Shown in pieces: positions 50,787 through 58,666 of a stretch of DNA of 58,666 nt; within the stretch, counting starts at the first letter, position 1; the number at the start of each line of letters is the position of its first letter. The position numbers were made by a program, and so were the translations under genes. The notes beneath the pieces are model-generated. The model made no database searches. It was not told where the DNA came from and worked only from the letters and a program-made list of their open reading frames with translations. The stretch is from an uncultured Myroides sp. (GTDB lineage Bacteria > Bacteroidota > Bacteroidia > Flavobacteriales > Flavobacteriaceae), in assembly GCA_913777665.1 (NCBI GenBank), contig CAJYTF010000032.1, positions 1 through 58,666 on the forward strand, read 5' to 3'.

Positions 50787-52018
50787 AGATTGTTTTGTTT
50801 TAAGAAGCTTACAATTGTTGGCACTAAGTCTTTGTGTATAGGTAATTCTGGCTTATTGTATGAATCCATATTTTGTTGGTCATTTTCGACTTCTTTAAAA
50901 ACATGATTCATTTTTTCTATGATTATCATTGAAGATTTTGGATTGGCTTTGTGTAATAATTCTGCTTCTTTTTGACCTACTTGCAGATCTTTGGTACCAT
51001 TAATGATTAAAATTGGAATATTTAATTTTGCAATTTCTGTTTGTGGATTTCTACTGATCCAATCAATTAAAAAAGGTTGGTTCTGCTCTCCGAATAATGA
51101 TTGAAGCGTTGGGTTAACGTCTTTCACTATTTTTCCTTCTTTTAATTGAGTTAGAATATTATTTATATCATTACCTAACATTGGCGCTTGCTTGTTTAAT
51201 TGTTCTTTAAGAATAACATCAATTGAATTGCCAGCACCAGCAAGTGATATAAAAGCAGCAACATCCTTATTAGACGCACTCATGCCGACTAAAGAACCTT
51301 CGCTATGTCCGGCAACAATAATGTTTTTATACCCCAAAGTATTCTTTAAATATTGAATAATGGTTTGTGCATCATCAATTCCATGTTGAAAATCAAATGA
51401 AGGTATTTGTTCTTGGTTTTTAACAGAATAAACAACACGTTTATCATAAGTAAAAACATTGTAATTTTTTTCTGCTAAACCTTCAGCTAAATGTTTAAAA
51501 GAATTGCTTCCTGCCGTGCCTAAAGTATTTCCGTTTCGATCTGTTGGTCCTGATCCTGCAATTAATAAAATAACAGTTTCTTTATTGGTTGTTTTATAAA
51601 GATCACCGTAAAGTTTTTCTGAAACTTTTATTTTTTTAATATTTGAATTTTTTGGTTGCACAGAAACATTCTTGTTATCTTCTTTTTTCAAATTCAATGT
51701 AAAAGAATGAGTTCCTTGTGTAAATGTTCCTTTAATATTTTGGTCATCAGTTAATGTACCTTCATAGGTCATATTCATTTGATCATGTGATAAATACAGA
51801 ATATTCTTTTCAAAGCGAATTGATGACATTTCTATATCAAAAACACCTTGATTCGGACTGTCTGATGTTGCTTTGTATTGACCATTTTCTTTGGTTACAT
51901 GCAATACAAAAGGCAGTTTTTGATTTGGAATTTCAATGTTTCCGTTCCATGTTCCTTCTATTTGAGCAAATGAAGTAAAGCTGAATAATAATGTAATAAG
52001 TAAAATAAAGTTTCTCAT
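50783..52018 (-). CDS. exported alpha/beta hydrolase (acyl-peptide/esterase type)
   Basis: 411 residues from the ATG at 52018 (MRNFILLITLL..., signal cut after SFAQ); an in-frame upstream Met at 52099 is inside the neighbouring gene. A beta-rich N-terminal part (about 20-120) precedes the alpha/beta hydrolase with oxyanion region LIAGSGPTDRNGN, the nucleophile elbow GHSEGS, acid in NGTKDLQV and histidine MNHVFK. A periplasmic esterase or peptidase. Middle gene of the DUF2089 operon. Confidence 0.87.
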   Translation of the reverse strand: MRNFILLITLLFSFTSFAQIEGTWNGNIEIPNQKLPFVLHVTKENGQYKATSDSPNQGVFDIEMSSIRFEKNILYLSHDQMNMTYEGTLTDDQNIKGTFTQGTHSFTLNLKKEDNKNVSVQPKNSNIKKIKVSEKLYGDLYKTTNKETVILLIAGSGPTDRNGNTLGTAGSNSFKHLAEGLAEKNYNVFTYDKRVVYSVKNQEQIPSFDFQHGIDDAQTIIQYLKNTLGYKNIIVAGHSEGSLVGMSASNKDVAAFISLAGAGNSIDVILKEQLNKQAPMLGNDINNILTQLKEGKIVKDVNPTLQSLFGEQNQPFLIDWISRNPQTEIAKLNIPILIINGTKDLQVGQKEAELLHKANPKSSMIIIEKMNHVFKEVENDQQNMDSYNKPELPIHKDLVPTIVSFLKQNNL

Positions 52019-52023
52019 AAAAG

Positions 52024-52602
52024 TTAAATTGAGTTGATTAAACCAGAAGTTAAAATGTCTGTAATAATAAGAAGAACGAAAAATAGCGTATAGTGCCATA
52101 TTTTCTTTGAGTTTGTTGCTGTCTTAAAACCGATAAATAGTAAATAAATATAATATATAAAAAATACAAGACCGGCAAGTCCTACAAAAATGAATAATAT
52201 AGGTGGTGATTGTGAATAAATACTTCCGTCTTTTAAAGCGTTGAGCATTTTTGAAGTTTCTTCGGTTAGAAAATTATTAAAATTTTGGAAAAATGTAATA
52301 TAAATGGGGATTAATGCAATGAGAACGGTATTTAAAATATCGATAAATCTAGTTTTTTTATTAATTATTTTTCCTAAAATCAAATAGACAATCGTTAATG
52401 AAGCAACAATTATTACATGCCATATAATGACTTGTTTTAAATTAGGTGTTTCTGATATATTTAACCTTAAGATCTGTTGCTGTAGTTGAAAATAATAAGC
52501 TAAGAAAATACCTACGATGAAAGTAGAGATTCCAACAAGAAACAATTTCTTATCTTCAACAAGGGCAAAAGGGTTTTTCAGTAGTTGTAGTAATTTCTTC
52601 AT
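52024..52602 (-). CDS. polytopic (Yip1-like) membrane protein
   Basis: 192 residues with five helices (about 20-40, 60-80, 88-110, 125-150, 165-188). The N-terminus MKKLLQLLKNPFALVEDKK and layout resemble Yip1-domain proteins. Two bases after the DUF2089 gene; five bases before the hydrolase. No known activity. Confidence 0.72.
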   Translation of the reverse strand: MKKLLQLLKNPFALVEDKKLFLVGISTFIVGIFLAYYFQLQQQILRLNISETPNLKQVIIWHVIIVASLTIVYLILGKIINKKTRFIDILNTVLIALIPIYITFFQNFNNFLTEETSKMLNALKDGSIYSQSPPILFIFVGLAGLVFFIYYIYLLFIGFKTATNSKKIWHYTLFFVLLIITDILTSGLINSI

Positions 52603-52604
52603 AG

Positions 52605-52877
52605 TTAAATATTAAGGTCTTTAATGTGCTGAATCATATCGTCTAACTGGTTACGAACCGTTGGGTAGCTTATTCCTAATTGCGATGCCATTTCTTTTAA
52701 GCTGCCGCTTGTTAAAAAGAACTGCAAGATAAATTCCTGTTCTTTGGGTGACAGTTGAAGGAATATTGGCAAAGGATAATTTCCCTGAACCACCGTTTGA
52801 CAACTTTCGCAGGTTAATTGCGTTACACTTAATAAGGTTTCGCAACTAGGGCATTGAGTCGGTAATTTTGCTTTCAT
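52605..52877 (-). CDS. DUF2089-type zinc-ribbon/HTH regulator
   Basis: 90 residues. Zinc ribbon CPSC (C9, C12) and CESC (C23, C26), followed by a sigma-70 region 4-like HTH (LSPKEQEFILQFFLTSGSLKEMASQLGISYPTVRNQLDDMI). DUF2089 proteins are regulators beside membrane stress genes. First of the operon, hence an autoregulated control gene. DNA target unknown. Confidence 0.88.
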   Translation of the reverse strand: MKAKLPTQCPSCETLLSVTQLTCESCQTVVQGNYPLPIFLQLSPKEQEFILQFFLTSGSLKEMASQLGISYPTVRNQLDDMIQHIKDLNI

Positions 52878-52946
52878 TTGAATAAAATTAAAATATAGTT
52901 TAATTTTGTTGATACGAATATAAATAAAATTTAGATTTTATGCAAT

Positions 52947-52981
52947 AAAAAATCCATCAAAATGAAATTGATGGATTTTAG
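52947..52981 (-). terminator. terminator of the EamA transporter gene
   Basis: AAAATCCATCAA / TTGATGGATTTT with seven-base loop, then T6 on the minus strand. Confidence 0.85.
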
Positions 52982-53004
52982 TTTAATAATATTAAAGTAA
53001 GCTA

Positions 53005-53931
53005 TTACTTTCTGCTGATTAAATTCCAATTGATTAATAACACTGCACCTAGAATTATTAAAATTCCGATCCATTGTGAAAACAATACCTGTTCTTGTAA
53101 AAAAATGAATGCAAATGTTACCGAAACAGGAAGTTCAACTGCCGAAACAATACTGCCCAAACCAACGCCCGTTAAAGGAAATCCTTTGTTTAATAGAATA
53201 GGAGGTAAGACCGTTCCAAAAACCGAAAGTAAAATTCCCCAGGTATATAGAATGGAAGCATCGAACGTTTTTACCGAAATAAATTCTTCGCCAATCAAAT
53301 GCAAATCAAAATAGGTTGGTAGTAATTGCGTAAGTAAACTAAAAATCAATACAATAGTTCCGCCACCAAAAAGCATAAACAAACTGCGTTTGTAGGCATT
53401 TAACTCTTTTGCAACGCTGTTGGTACTATATAAGGTTATAGAAAAAGATACCGCTGCAAGAAATCCAAACAAAAATCCCTTGAAATCAAACTTAATTTCG
53501 CTACCAAAAATACTGGTTGCCAAAGCTGTACCCAATAATACAAACACAACAGCGATTATTTTTGCAAATGATGGAACTTTTCTACTGATAAAAGCTTCAA
53601 TCAACACACCAATCCAAACCGATTGCATTAACAGTACCACCGCTATTGATGCGTTGATGTATTTTACGCACAAGTAATACAAAACACTTGTAAAACCCAT
53701 TGATGTGCCGCTTAATATCAGTTTAAAGATGTTTTTCTTGGTTGCAGTTTGTGTGTTTTTAATGAAAAAGTTTATTACAAGCAGACAGATAATCGCAAAA
53801 ACGTATTGCGATATGGTAACTTCGGCAGTAGTAAAGCCTTGTTTGTAAGCCATTTTTACAAACGATGCCAGCATACCGTAACTGCTGGCTCCCAAGGCTA
53901 CAAACAATATTCCTTTTAATGTTGCATTCAA
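53005..53931 (-). CDS. EamA/DMT-family transporter
   Basis: A 308-residue inner-membrane protein with ten helices in two EamA repeats (about 5-140 and 150-305). Related to drug/metabolite exporters such as RhaT/YdcZ; substrate not predictable. Transcribed alone with its own terminator. Confidence 0.87.
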   Translation of the reverse strand: MNATLKGILFVALGASSYGMLASFVKMAYKQGFTTAEVTISQYVFAIICLLVINFFIKNTQTATKKNIFKLILSGTSMGFTSVLYYLCVKYINASIAVVLLMQSVWIGVLIEAFISRKVPSFAKIIAVVFVLLGTALATSIFGSEIKFDFKGFLFGFLAAVSFSITLYSTNSVAKELNAYKRSLFMLFGGGTIVLIFSLLTQLLPTYFDLHLIGEEFISVKTFDASILYTWGILLSVFGTVLPPILLNKGFPLTGVGLGSIVSAVELPVSVTFAFIFLQEQVLFSQWIGILIILGAVLLINWNLISRK

Positions 53932-53962
53932 AATGTTGGGTCTTAATTTAATGATTGAACAA

Positions 53963-53996
53963 AAAAGCCTGAAGATTTTTTTCCTTCAGACTCTTT
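53963..53996 (-). terminator. terminator of the TonB-receptor-like gene
   Basis: Minus strand: AGTCTGAAG / CTTCAGGCT with one G-U, then T6. Confidence 0.8.
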
Positions 53997-54013
53997 TTAT
54001 AATAATTTAGATT

Positions 54014-56476
54014 TTACATCATTTCATCCATATCTTCAGACGACGATTGTCTTTTTTGATCTTTTTGTCGGTCTGTTTTGGTTTGGTTAAAACGGTACGT
54101 AAACGATAAGTTTATGGTACGTTCTCTCCATTGCATTTCGGCATAAGAATTTACCTGTGCAATATTGGTTTCCATAATACGTTTTCTTGAATTAAATACA
54201 TCTTGAACGTTTAAGGCAATGGTACCTTTATCTTTTATAACATCTTTGCTTAACGCCGTATTTAACGATCCTACACCTAAAATTTTACCTTGTGCCGTTT
54301 TTTGTCCGCCGCTATACATATAATTTGCCTGCCAGTTAATTTTTGCAGGTAAGGTAATGGTAGAGTTAATTCTACCGTTCCATGTAAAGGCATCATTATC
54401 AAAATTTTGAGTTTGTGTAGTTCCTTCAAAATCAACATACGAATAATCGCCGCGTGTTGAAACCTGGAACAGATTGGCATTGGCATTAATACGCCACCAA
54501 CGCAACGGACTGTAATTGGCGTTCAATTCTAAACCATAACGGTATTCGGTAGCTAAATTTATAGGACTGCTAATTGTAACCGGAATTCCTTCTTCGTTTA
54601 CACCATCAACTCTGCGTACAAACTGCGTAGCATCGGTAGTATGGTTGAAATATAACGAGGTGTTTAATGTAAGACGACCAATTCGTTTCATGTATCCTAA
54701 ATCGATTGCATTTGTGAACGATGGATCTAAATCAGGATTACCCATGAAGAAATTAATCGAACTTGAATAATTTGAAATTGGATTCAACATACGTCCGCGA
54801 GGTCTGCGTACACGTCGGCTGTAACTTGCCGTAACGTTTTCGGTGTCGCTGAATTCATAATTAACAAAAGCACTCGGGAAAAAGTTGTTGTACTTTTTCT
54901 TGTTGAAATCCATGGTTGTCATTTGGTTAACATCAATTTCGGTATATTCCCAACGTAAACCTAACATATAGCTGAATTTGTTCAACTTATCGCCAAATTG
55001 AGTGTAAAAAGCATGAACTTGTTCTTTATACTGTAAATCGTTTCTAAACAAATCGTTCGGCTCTAAATCGCCATCTTCGTTTAAGGTATTTATGTTGAAT
55101 TTGGTATTTAAATCGTTGAAATTTCCTAAATATCCGGCTTCAAACTGACTATTTTCATTGAAAGGTAAAACGTAATCAACACGGGCAATATGGCGTAGTT
55201 CGTTTTCGGTTGCTCTGGTAACATCTTGCGCCAAAACAGCATTTGCCTCATTCGTTGTTGTAATTGCCGAATCTTCGATATCGCGGTTTTTGTTGATACT
55301 TCCCGAAACAAACAATTGATGTCCGCTTTCGTTGAACTTATAAGTAAAATCGGTATTGTACTCTACACTTTCTTTAAAATCGTCTTCTTCGGTCTGGCGA
55401 ATATTTCTATACAATAAATTTCTACCGGAATCATAGTTAGAATAGTTCAGCGTTCGCGGATTATCTCCCGTACTTTTTCGGTAGGTAAGATTATTTGTCC
55501 ACGTTAATTTATCGGTTAAATTATAATCGATACCAATGTTTCCGTTGATGCTTTCACGTTCGCGGGTACTTTTAGAATATTCGTCAACAAAGCTTGAAGT
55601 ATTTCCGTTTTCATCAAAATACTGTGATTCGTTTAACGAGTTTCCAAAGGTTTTATTTTTAGCATAACCAAGACTTGAATATAAATTGAATTTGTCTTCG
55701 CGGTAGTTAACCGTTGCGTTGGCACCGTAACTTGTAGGATCGCCCACATTTGCAGTTACACTTCCGTTGATACCCGCATTGCTTCCTTTTTTAAGGATGA
55801 TGTTAATGATTCCGGCACCGCCTTCGGCTTCGTAACGTGCAGACGGATTTGTAATAACTTCCACACGATCTAAAGATTCTGATGGAATCATTTTCAACGC
55901 ATCGCCAATATTGGCAGCCATTCCCGATGGCTTTCCATCAATTAAAACTTTAACCGATTCGTTTCCACGCAAACTTACGTTTCCTTCCGAATCTACTTCA
56001 ACAGATGGGATATTATCTAAAACATCGCTGGCATTTCCACCTTTAACAATGGCATTGTCGCCCACATTGTAAATACGTTTGTCTAACTTCAGTTCAACGG
56101 CAGCACGCTGCGTTTCAATAACAACGCCTTCTAAAACTTCGGCATCGCCTTCAATTTTTATCGTTCCTAAATCAAGTGTAGAAGTAATTTCTTTCGCATC
56201 AATAATAAAAGTTTTGTAACCCAAATATTCAATACGAATTTGGTAGGTGTCTGGCGTAACAGGAATATTAAATTTACCCGAACCATCGCTCATATCACCC
56301 GTAATATTATTTGCATCGGTAGTACTTTCAATAGTAATACTTGCGTATTCAAGGGGCGTATTGCTGCTTTTTTCTACAATGGTTCCGGTAACGAAAACCT
56401 GATCTTTTTCTTGCGAATATGCAGCAGAAGTGGCTAAAGCAAAAACGGTAAAATAAACGTAATTTATTGCTTTCAT
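54014..56476 (-). CDS. TonB-dependent-receptor-like outer-membrane protein
   Basis: An 820-residue outer-membrane protein: signal peptide 1-21, carboxypeptidase-regulatory-like domain (about 28-115), plug domain (about 120-235: NASDVLDNIPSVEVD, VLIDGKPSGM), then a 22-strand beta-barrel (OMP_b-brl_3 type) to residue about 800. The acidic tail after the last strand is unusual: the protein ends in SSSEDMDEMM. No TonB box is obvious. Stand-alone, without SusD, so probably not a classical polysaccharide receptor. Confidence 0.9.
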   Translation of the reverse strand: MKAINYVYFTVFALATSAAYSQEKDQVFVTGTIVEKSSNTPLEYASITIESTTDANNITGDMSDGSGKFNIPVTPDTYQIRIEYLGYKTFIIDAKEITSTLDLGTIKIEGDAEVLEGVVIETQRAAVELKLDKRIYNVGDNAIVKGGNASDVLDNIPSVEVDSEGNVSLRGNESVKVLIDGKPSGMAANIGDALKMIPSESLDRVEVITNPSARYEAEGGAGIINIILKKGSNAGINGSVTANVGDPTSYGANATVNYREDKFNLYSSLGYAKNKTFGNSLNESQYFDENGNTSSFVDEYSKSTRERESINGNIGIDYNLTDKLTWTNNLTYRKSTGDNPRTLNYSNYDSGRNLLYRNIRQTEEDDFKESVEYNTDFTYKFNESGHQLFVSGSINKNRDIEDSAITTTNEANAVLAQDVTRATENELRHIARVDYVLPFNENSQFEAGYLGNFNDLNTKFNINTLNEDGDLEPNDLFRNDLQYKEQVHAFYTQFGDKLNKFSYMLGLRWEYTEIDVNQMTTMDFNKKKYNNFFPSAFVNYEFSDTENVTASYSRRVRRPRGRMLNPISNYSSSINFFMGNPDLDPSFTNAIDLGYMKRIGRLTLNTSLYFNHTTDATQFVRRVDGVNEEGIPVTISSPINLATEYRYGLELNANYSPLRWWRINANANLFQVSTRGDYSYVDFEGTTQTQNFDNDAFTWNGRINSTITLPAKINWQANYMYSGGQKTAQGKILGVGSLNTALSKDVIKDKGTIALNVQDVFNSRKRIMETNIAQVNSYAEMQWRERTINLSFTYRFNQTKTDRQKDQKRQSSSEDMDEMM

Positions 56477-56576
56477 ATATTATCTTTTAGTTTCTATTTC
56501 TTTGTTTCACAAAAGTAACACCACTTTAAACATTAATTCTAAATTAATTGTTAAATGGTCTTAAAAATGCGGTGAA

Positions 56577-56918
56577 TTATAAGATTTCGTCGATTTTCTC
56601 AATCGGTCTTGCAATAACTGCTTTGTTGCCGTTTACAACAATTGGTCGTTCAATGAGTTTAGGGTTTGCCACCATGGCTTCGATAATTTCCTCATCGGTT
56701 AAACTTTTATCCTTAAAGTTTTCTTTCCAGATAGCTTCTTTTACACGCACCAATTCAATAGGTTTTATGCCTAAAAGTTTAATAATATTTTTTAATTCGC
56801 TAACAGTTAACGGATTATTTATGTAGTTTATAATTTCGATTTCTTTGTTTAAATCTTGCAGCGTACAAAGTCCTTCGCGCGATTTGCTGCATTTTGGGTT
56901 ATGGTAGATTTTAATCAT
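56577..56918 (-). CDS. ArsC/Spx-family thioredoxin-fold protein
   Basis: 113 residues. HNPKCSKSREG places the single catalytic cysteine at C10, followed by INNPLTVSELK and ERPIVVNG, as in glutaredoxin-type arsenate reductases (YffB/ArsC). No other arsenic genes are near, and the family also includes YffB proteins of unknown reaction. Called as ArsC-like only. Confidence 0.88.
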   Translation of the reverse strand: MIKIYHNPKCSKSREGLCTLQDLNKEIEIINYINNPLTVSELKNIIKLLGIKPIELVRVKEAIWKENFKDKSLTDEEIIEAMVANPKLIERPIVVNGNKAVIARPIEKIDEIL

Positions 56919-56979
56919 TTTTTGCTGTTATTTTCTTTTTACAAATTTAGTTAACTTCGTATATAAAAAATCGCGATTT

Positions 56980-57864
56980 ATGTATTTAGAACAATTCAAC
57001 AGAGATTCTTCAAGCATTTTAAAATACCTGCCGTTTGTAGTTTGCTTTCTGGGTTTTATGGCATTAAACATTATTGTATCAAGCTTAATGAATTTAGATT
57101 CAAGCACAATGATTCAGGATTCTATAGATCAATGGGGCAAAAATTTTACTTTTTTTACGTTTGTGGTTCCGTTTGTGTTTTTTCTTGCTTTGCTGTTTTT
57201 ATGGTGGAAATTTATCCACAGGTATTCCATTACAAAGTTGACAACCGCTCGTGAAAAGATCGATTGGAGTCGCTTTTTTTTCTCGTTTGGAGTTTGGGCA
57301 GGCATAAATTTAATCGTCCTTTCGGTAGGATATTTTATAGATCCCGATAGTTTTCAATTTCAGTTTAATTTAAAAGCATTTTTGCCGCTACTTTTTATAG
57401 CTCTTATTTTTATTCCGATACAGACTAGTTTTGAAGAATATTTTTTCCGTGGATATTTTATGCAGTTTACAGCCTATCTGTCAAAAAATAGGGGAGTGGC
57501 GTTGGTTGCAACATCGGTAATTTTTGGGTTGATGCACTTAAGCAATCCCGAAGTTTCAAGCATGGGCTTAACCGTTATGATTTTTTACATAGGTTGTGGT
57601 TTACTTTTGGGAATAATGACATTAATGGATGATGGTTTGGAACTGGCATTGGGATTTCATGCGGCAAATAATTTATTAGGGGCTTTGTTGATAACCTCTG
57701 ATTCTGCTGTTTTTCAGACCGATGCACTTTTTATTACAACCGCCGATTCAAATATTTATGAATTATTGATACAGGTATTCATAATTTTTCCTATCTTGTT
57801 ATACATTTTTTCAAAAAAGTACAATTGGGCAAATTGGAAACAAAAATTATTTAAATCTGTTTAA
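56980..57864 (+). CDS. CPBP-family intramembrane metalloprotease
   Basis: 294 residues with eight helices. The CPBP motifs are seen: EEYFFR (E152, E153, R157), the FGLMHLSNP histidine (H186) and GFHAANN (H227, N231). Family includes CAAX prenyl protease and bacteriocin-immunity homologues. Its gene is two bases before menE, so an operon. Substrate unknown. Confidence 0.9.
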   Translation: MYLEQFNRDSSSILKYLPFVVCFLGFMALNIIVSSLMNLDSSTMIQDSIDQWGKNFTFFTFVVPFVFFLALLFLWWKFIHRYSITKLTTAREKIDWSRFFFSFGVWAGINLIVLSVGYFIDPDSFQFQFNLKAFLPLLFIALIFIPIQTSFEEYFFRGYFMQFTAYLSKNRGVALVATSVIFGLMHLSNPEVSSMGLTVMIFYIGCGLLLGIMTLMDDGLELALGFHAANNLLGALLITSDSAVFQTDALFITTADSNIYELLIQVFIIFPILLYIFSKKYNWANWKQKLFKSV

Positions 57865-57866
57865 TT

Positions 57867-58666
57867 ATGGAAAAGAAGCTTTGTATACATCCCGATTTTA
57901 AACTTAATGGACACACTTACAATAAAGAAAGTATCAGCGAACTGGCAATTACTTTGATCCGTGACGGTGAAGCGCACGAAAAAGATCTGGGTAATTTAAT
58001 TTTGCAGTGGTTTGATGATTACGATTACATAACCTTAACAACTTCGGGTACAACCGGCAAACCAAAAGAAGTAAAATTAAGCAAAGAAGCCATGGAAGCA
58101 TCGGCTTTGTCAACTGGCGAATTTTTTAAATTGCAGCCAAAAGATAAAGCATTACTTTGTTTGCCAACGCATTACATTGCAGGCAAAATGATGTTTATTC
58201 GAGCAGTTGTTTTAGGATTGGAGCTCGATTTTGTAAATCCCACCAAAGAGCCGCTTAAAAATAACGACAAAATTTACGATTTCGTGGCGATGGTTCCTTT
58301 GCAGGTACATAATTCAATAACGCAGATCGAACAATGTAAAACACTCATTGTGGGCGGAGCCAAATTGAATGATCGTACAAAAGATATTTTAAACGAAATG
58401 ATGGTAAATGTGTACGAAACTTACGGTATGACCGAGACCATTACGCATATTGCTGCTAAGCGTATTAGTGAGAATTATTTTACCGTATTGCCACACGCCA
58501 ATATTTCGCAAGACGAACGCGGTTGTTTGGTAATTGAAGCGCCGTTGGTTTCAAATCACTTAATAGTTACAAATGATTTGGTAGAAATGCCGAATGATAT
58601 TCAGTTTGCCTGGATTGGAAGATATGATAATTTGGTAAACAACGGCGGCGTAAAACTGGTTCCCGA
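57867..58666 (+). CDS. menE: o-succinylbenzoate-CoA ligase, partial at window end
   Basis: An AMP-forming ligase; 266 codons are visible and the gene runs off the window. Recognised by TTSGTTGKPKEV (the ATP-binding P-loop, about 58-69), YETYGMTETITH near 187-198, and WIGRYDNLVNNGGVK at the end. Short N-terminus typical for Bacteroidetes MenE. It activates o-succinylbenzoate for menaquinone synthesis. Other acyl-CoA ligases share these motifs, but the length and context fit MenE best. Confidence 0.82.
   Translation, partial: MEKKLCIHPDFKLNGHTYNKESISELAITLIRDGEAHEKDLGNLILQWFDDYDYITLTTSGTTGKPKEVKLSKEAMEASALSTGEFFKLQPKDKALLCLPTHYIAGKMMFIRAVVLGLELDFVNPTKEPLKNNDKIYDFVAMVPLQVHNSITQIEQCKTLIVGGAKLNDRTKDILNEMMVNVYETYGMTETITHIAAKRISENYFTVLPHANISQDERGCLVIEAPLVSNHLIVTNDLVEMPNDIQFAWIGRYDNLVNNGGVKLVP

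Noticed and set aside
56577..56918. Arsenic resistance operon
   Set aside because: Only a single ArsC-like protein; no arsB, arsR or acr3 nearby.

Overview
This window is a stretch of ordinary chromosome from a low-G+C member of the Bacteroidota, most likely family Flavobacteriaceae (a Flavobacterium/Myroides-like organism; the genus cannot be fixed by eye). The reasons are promoter -7 boxes of the TAnnTTTG type (best cases ahead of rpsF and rpmE2), a secreted nuclease with a type IX secretion C-terminal sorting domain, zinc-free L31, a BT_3928-type DoxX/thioredoxin protein, group III truncated haemoglobin, and many DUFs and SusC-style outer-membrane proteins typical of this phylum. About 69 protein genes are called. 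No rRNA, tRNA, CRISPR array, prophage or insertion sequence was recognised.

Layout. 0-5 kb: a secreted orphan, then the reverse-strand dnaA / low-molecular-weight tyrosine phosphatase / RsmI-like methyltransferase operon, with DnaA boxes and a 13-bp-period repeat at the dnaA 5' end, and a divergent YbgC thioesterase. 5-12 kb: ribD with a YigZ gene, prmC, hisS, a T9SS-exported endonuclease I, an RsmB-type rRNA methyltransferase, a HAD phosphatase and ndk. 12-17.5 kb: truncated haemoglobin, a DUF2971 protein, a secreted orphan and an accessory-looking cluster of three tandem DUF2975 membrane proteins sharing one C-terminal tail, a serine hydrolase and a small XRE regulator. 17.5-23 kb: MsbA-like ABC exporter, phosphosugar mutase, glycosyltransferase and DUF4199 protein (envelope glycan export). 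23-30 kb: rpmE2, a GlmU-like nucleotidyltransferase, GNAT, a POTRA/beta-barrel outer-membrane protein, DUF4268, NUDIX, small secreted and hydrolase genes, and a phospholipid acyltransferase. 30-38 kb: tpiA, a TlpA-like thioredoxin lipoprotein, a lone DppB-type permease, BT_3928-like protein and DUF1599, folP, two lipoproteins and rlmH; this stretch also holds most of the intergenic repeats. 38-46 kb: CsaA-like tRNA-binding protein, TPR protein, nadC, YihY, DUF2147, erythromycin-esterase-like protein, priA. 46-49.5 kb: rpsF-rpsR-rplI, then an O6-alkylguanine alkyltransferase and a WYL regulator. 49.5-53 kb: a DUF2089-led membrane/hydrolase operon. 53-58.7 kb: EamA transporter, TonB-receptor-like barrel, ArsC-like protein, CPBP protease and the start of menE, cut by the window end.

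Most genes are housekeeping. The parts that deserve attention are: the two small-regulator plus membrane-protein plus hydrolase modules (14.5-17.4 kb and 49.6-52.9 kb); a GC-rich hairpin nested in a long-range stem that flanks the rplI ribosome-binding site; a 22-bp-period tandem repeat beside a perfect 16-bp-arm palindrome downstream of tpiA; and at least three families of REP/MITE-like intergenic repeats. Only one gap exceeds 300 bp (32330-32653) and it is mostly repeats.
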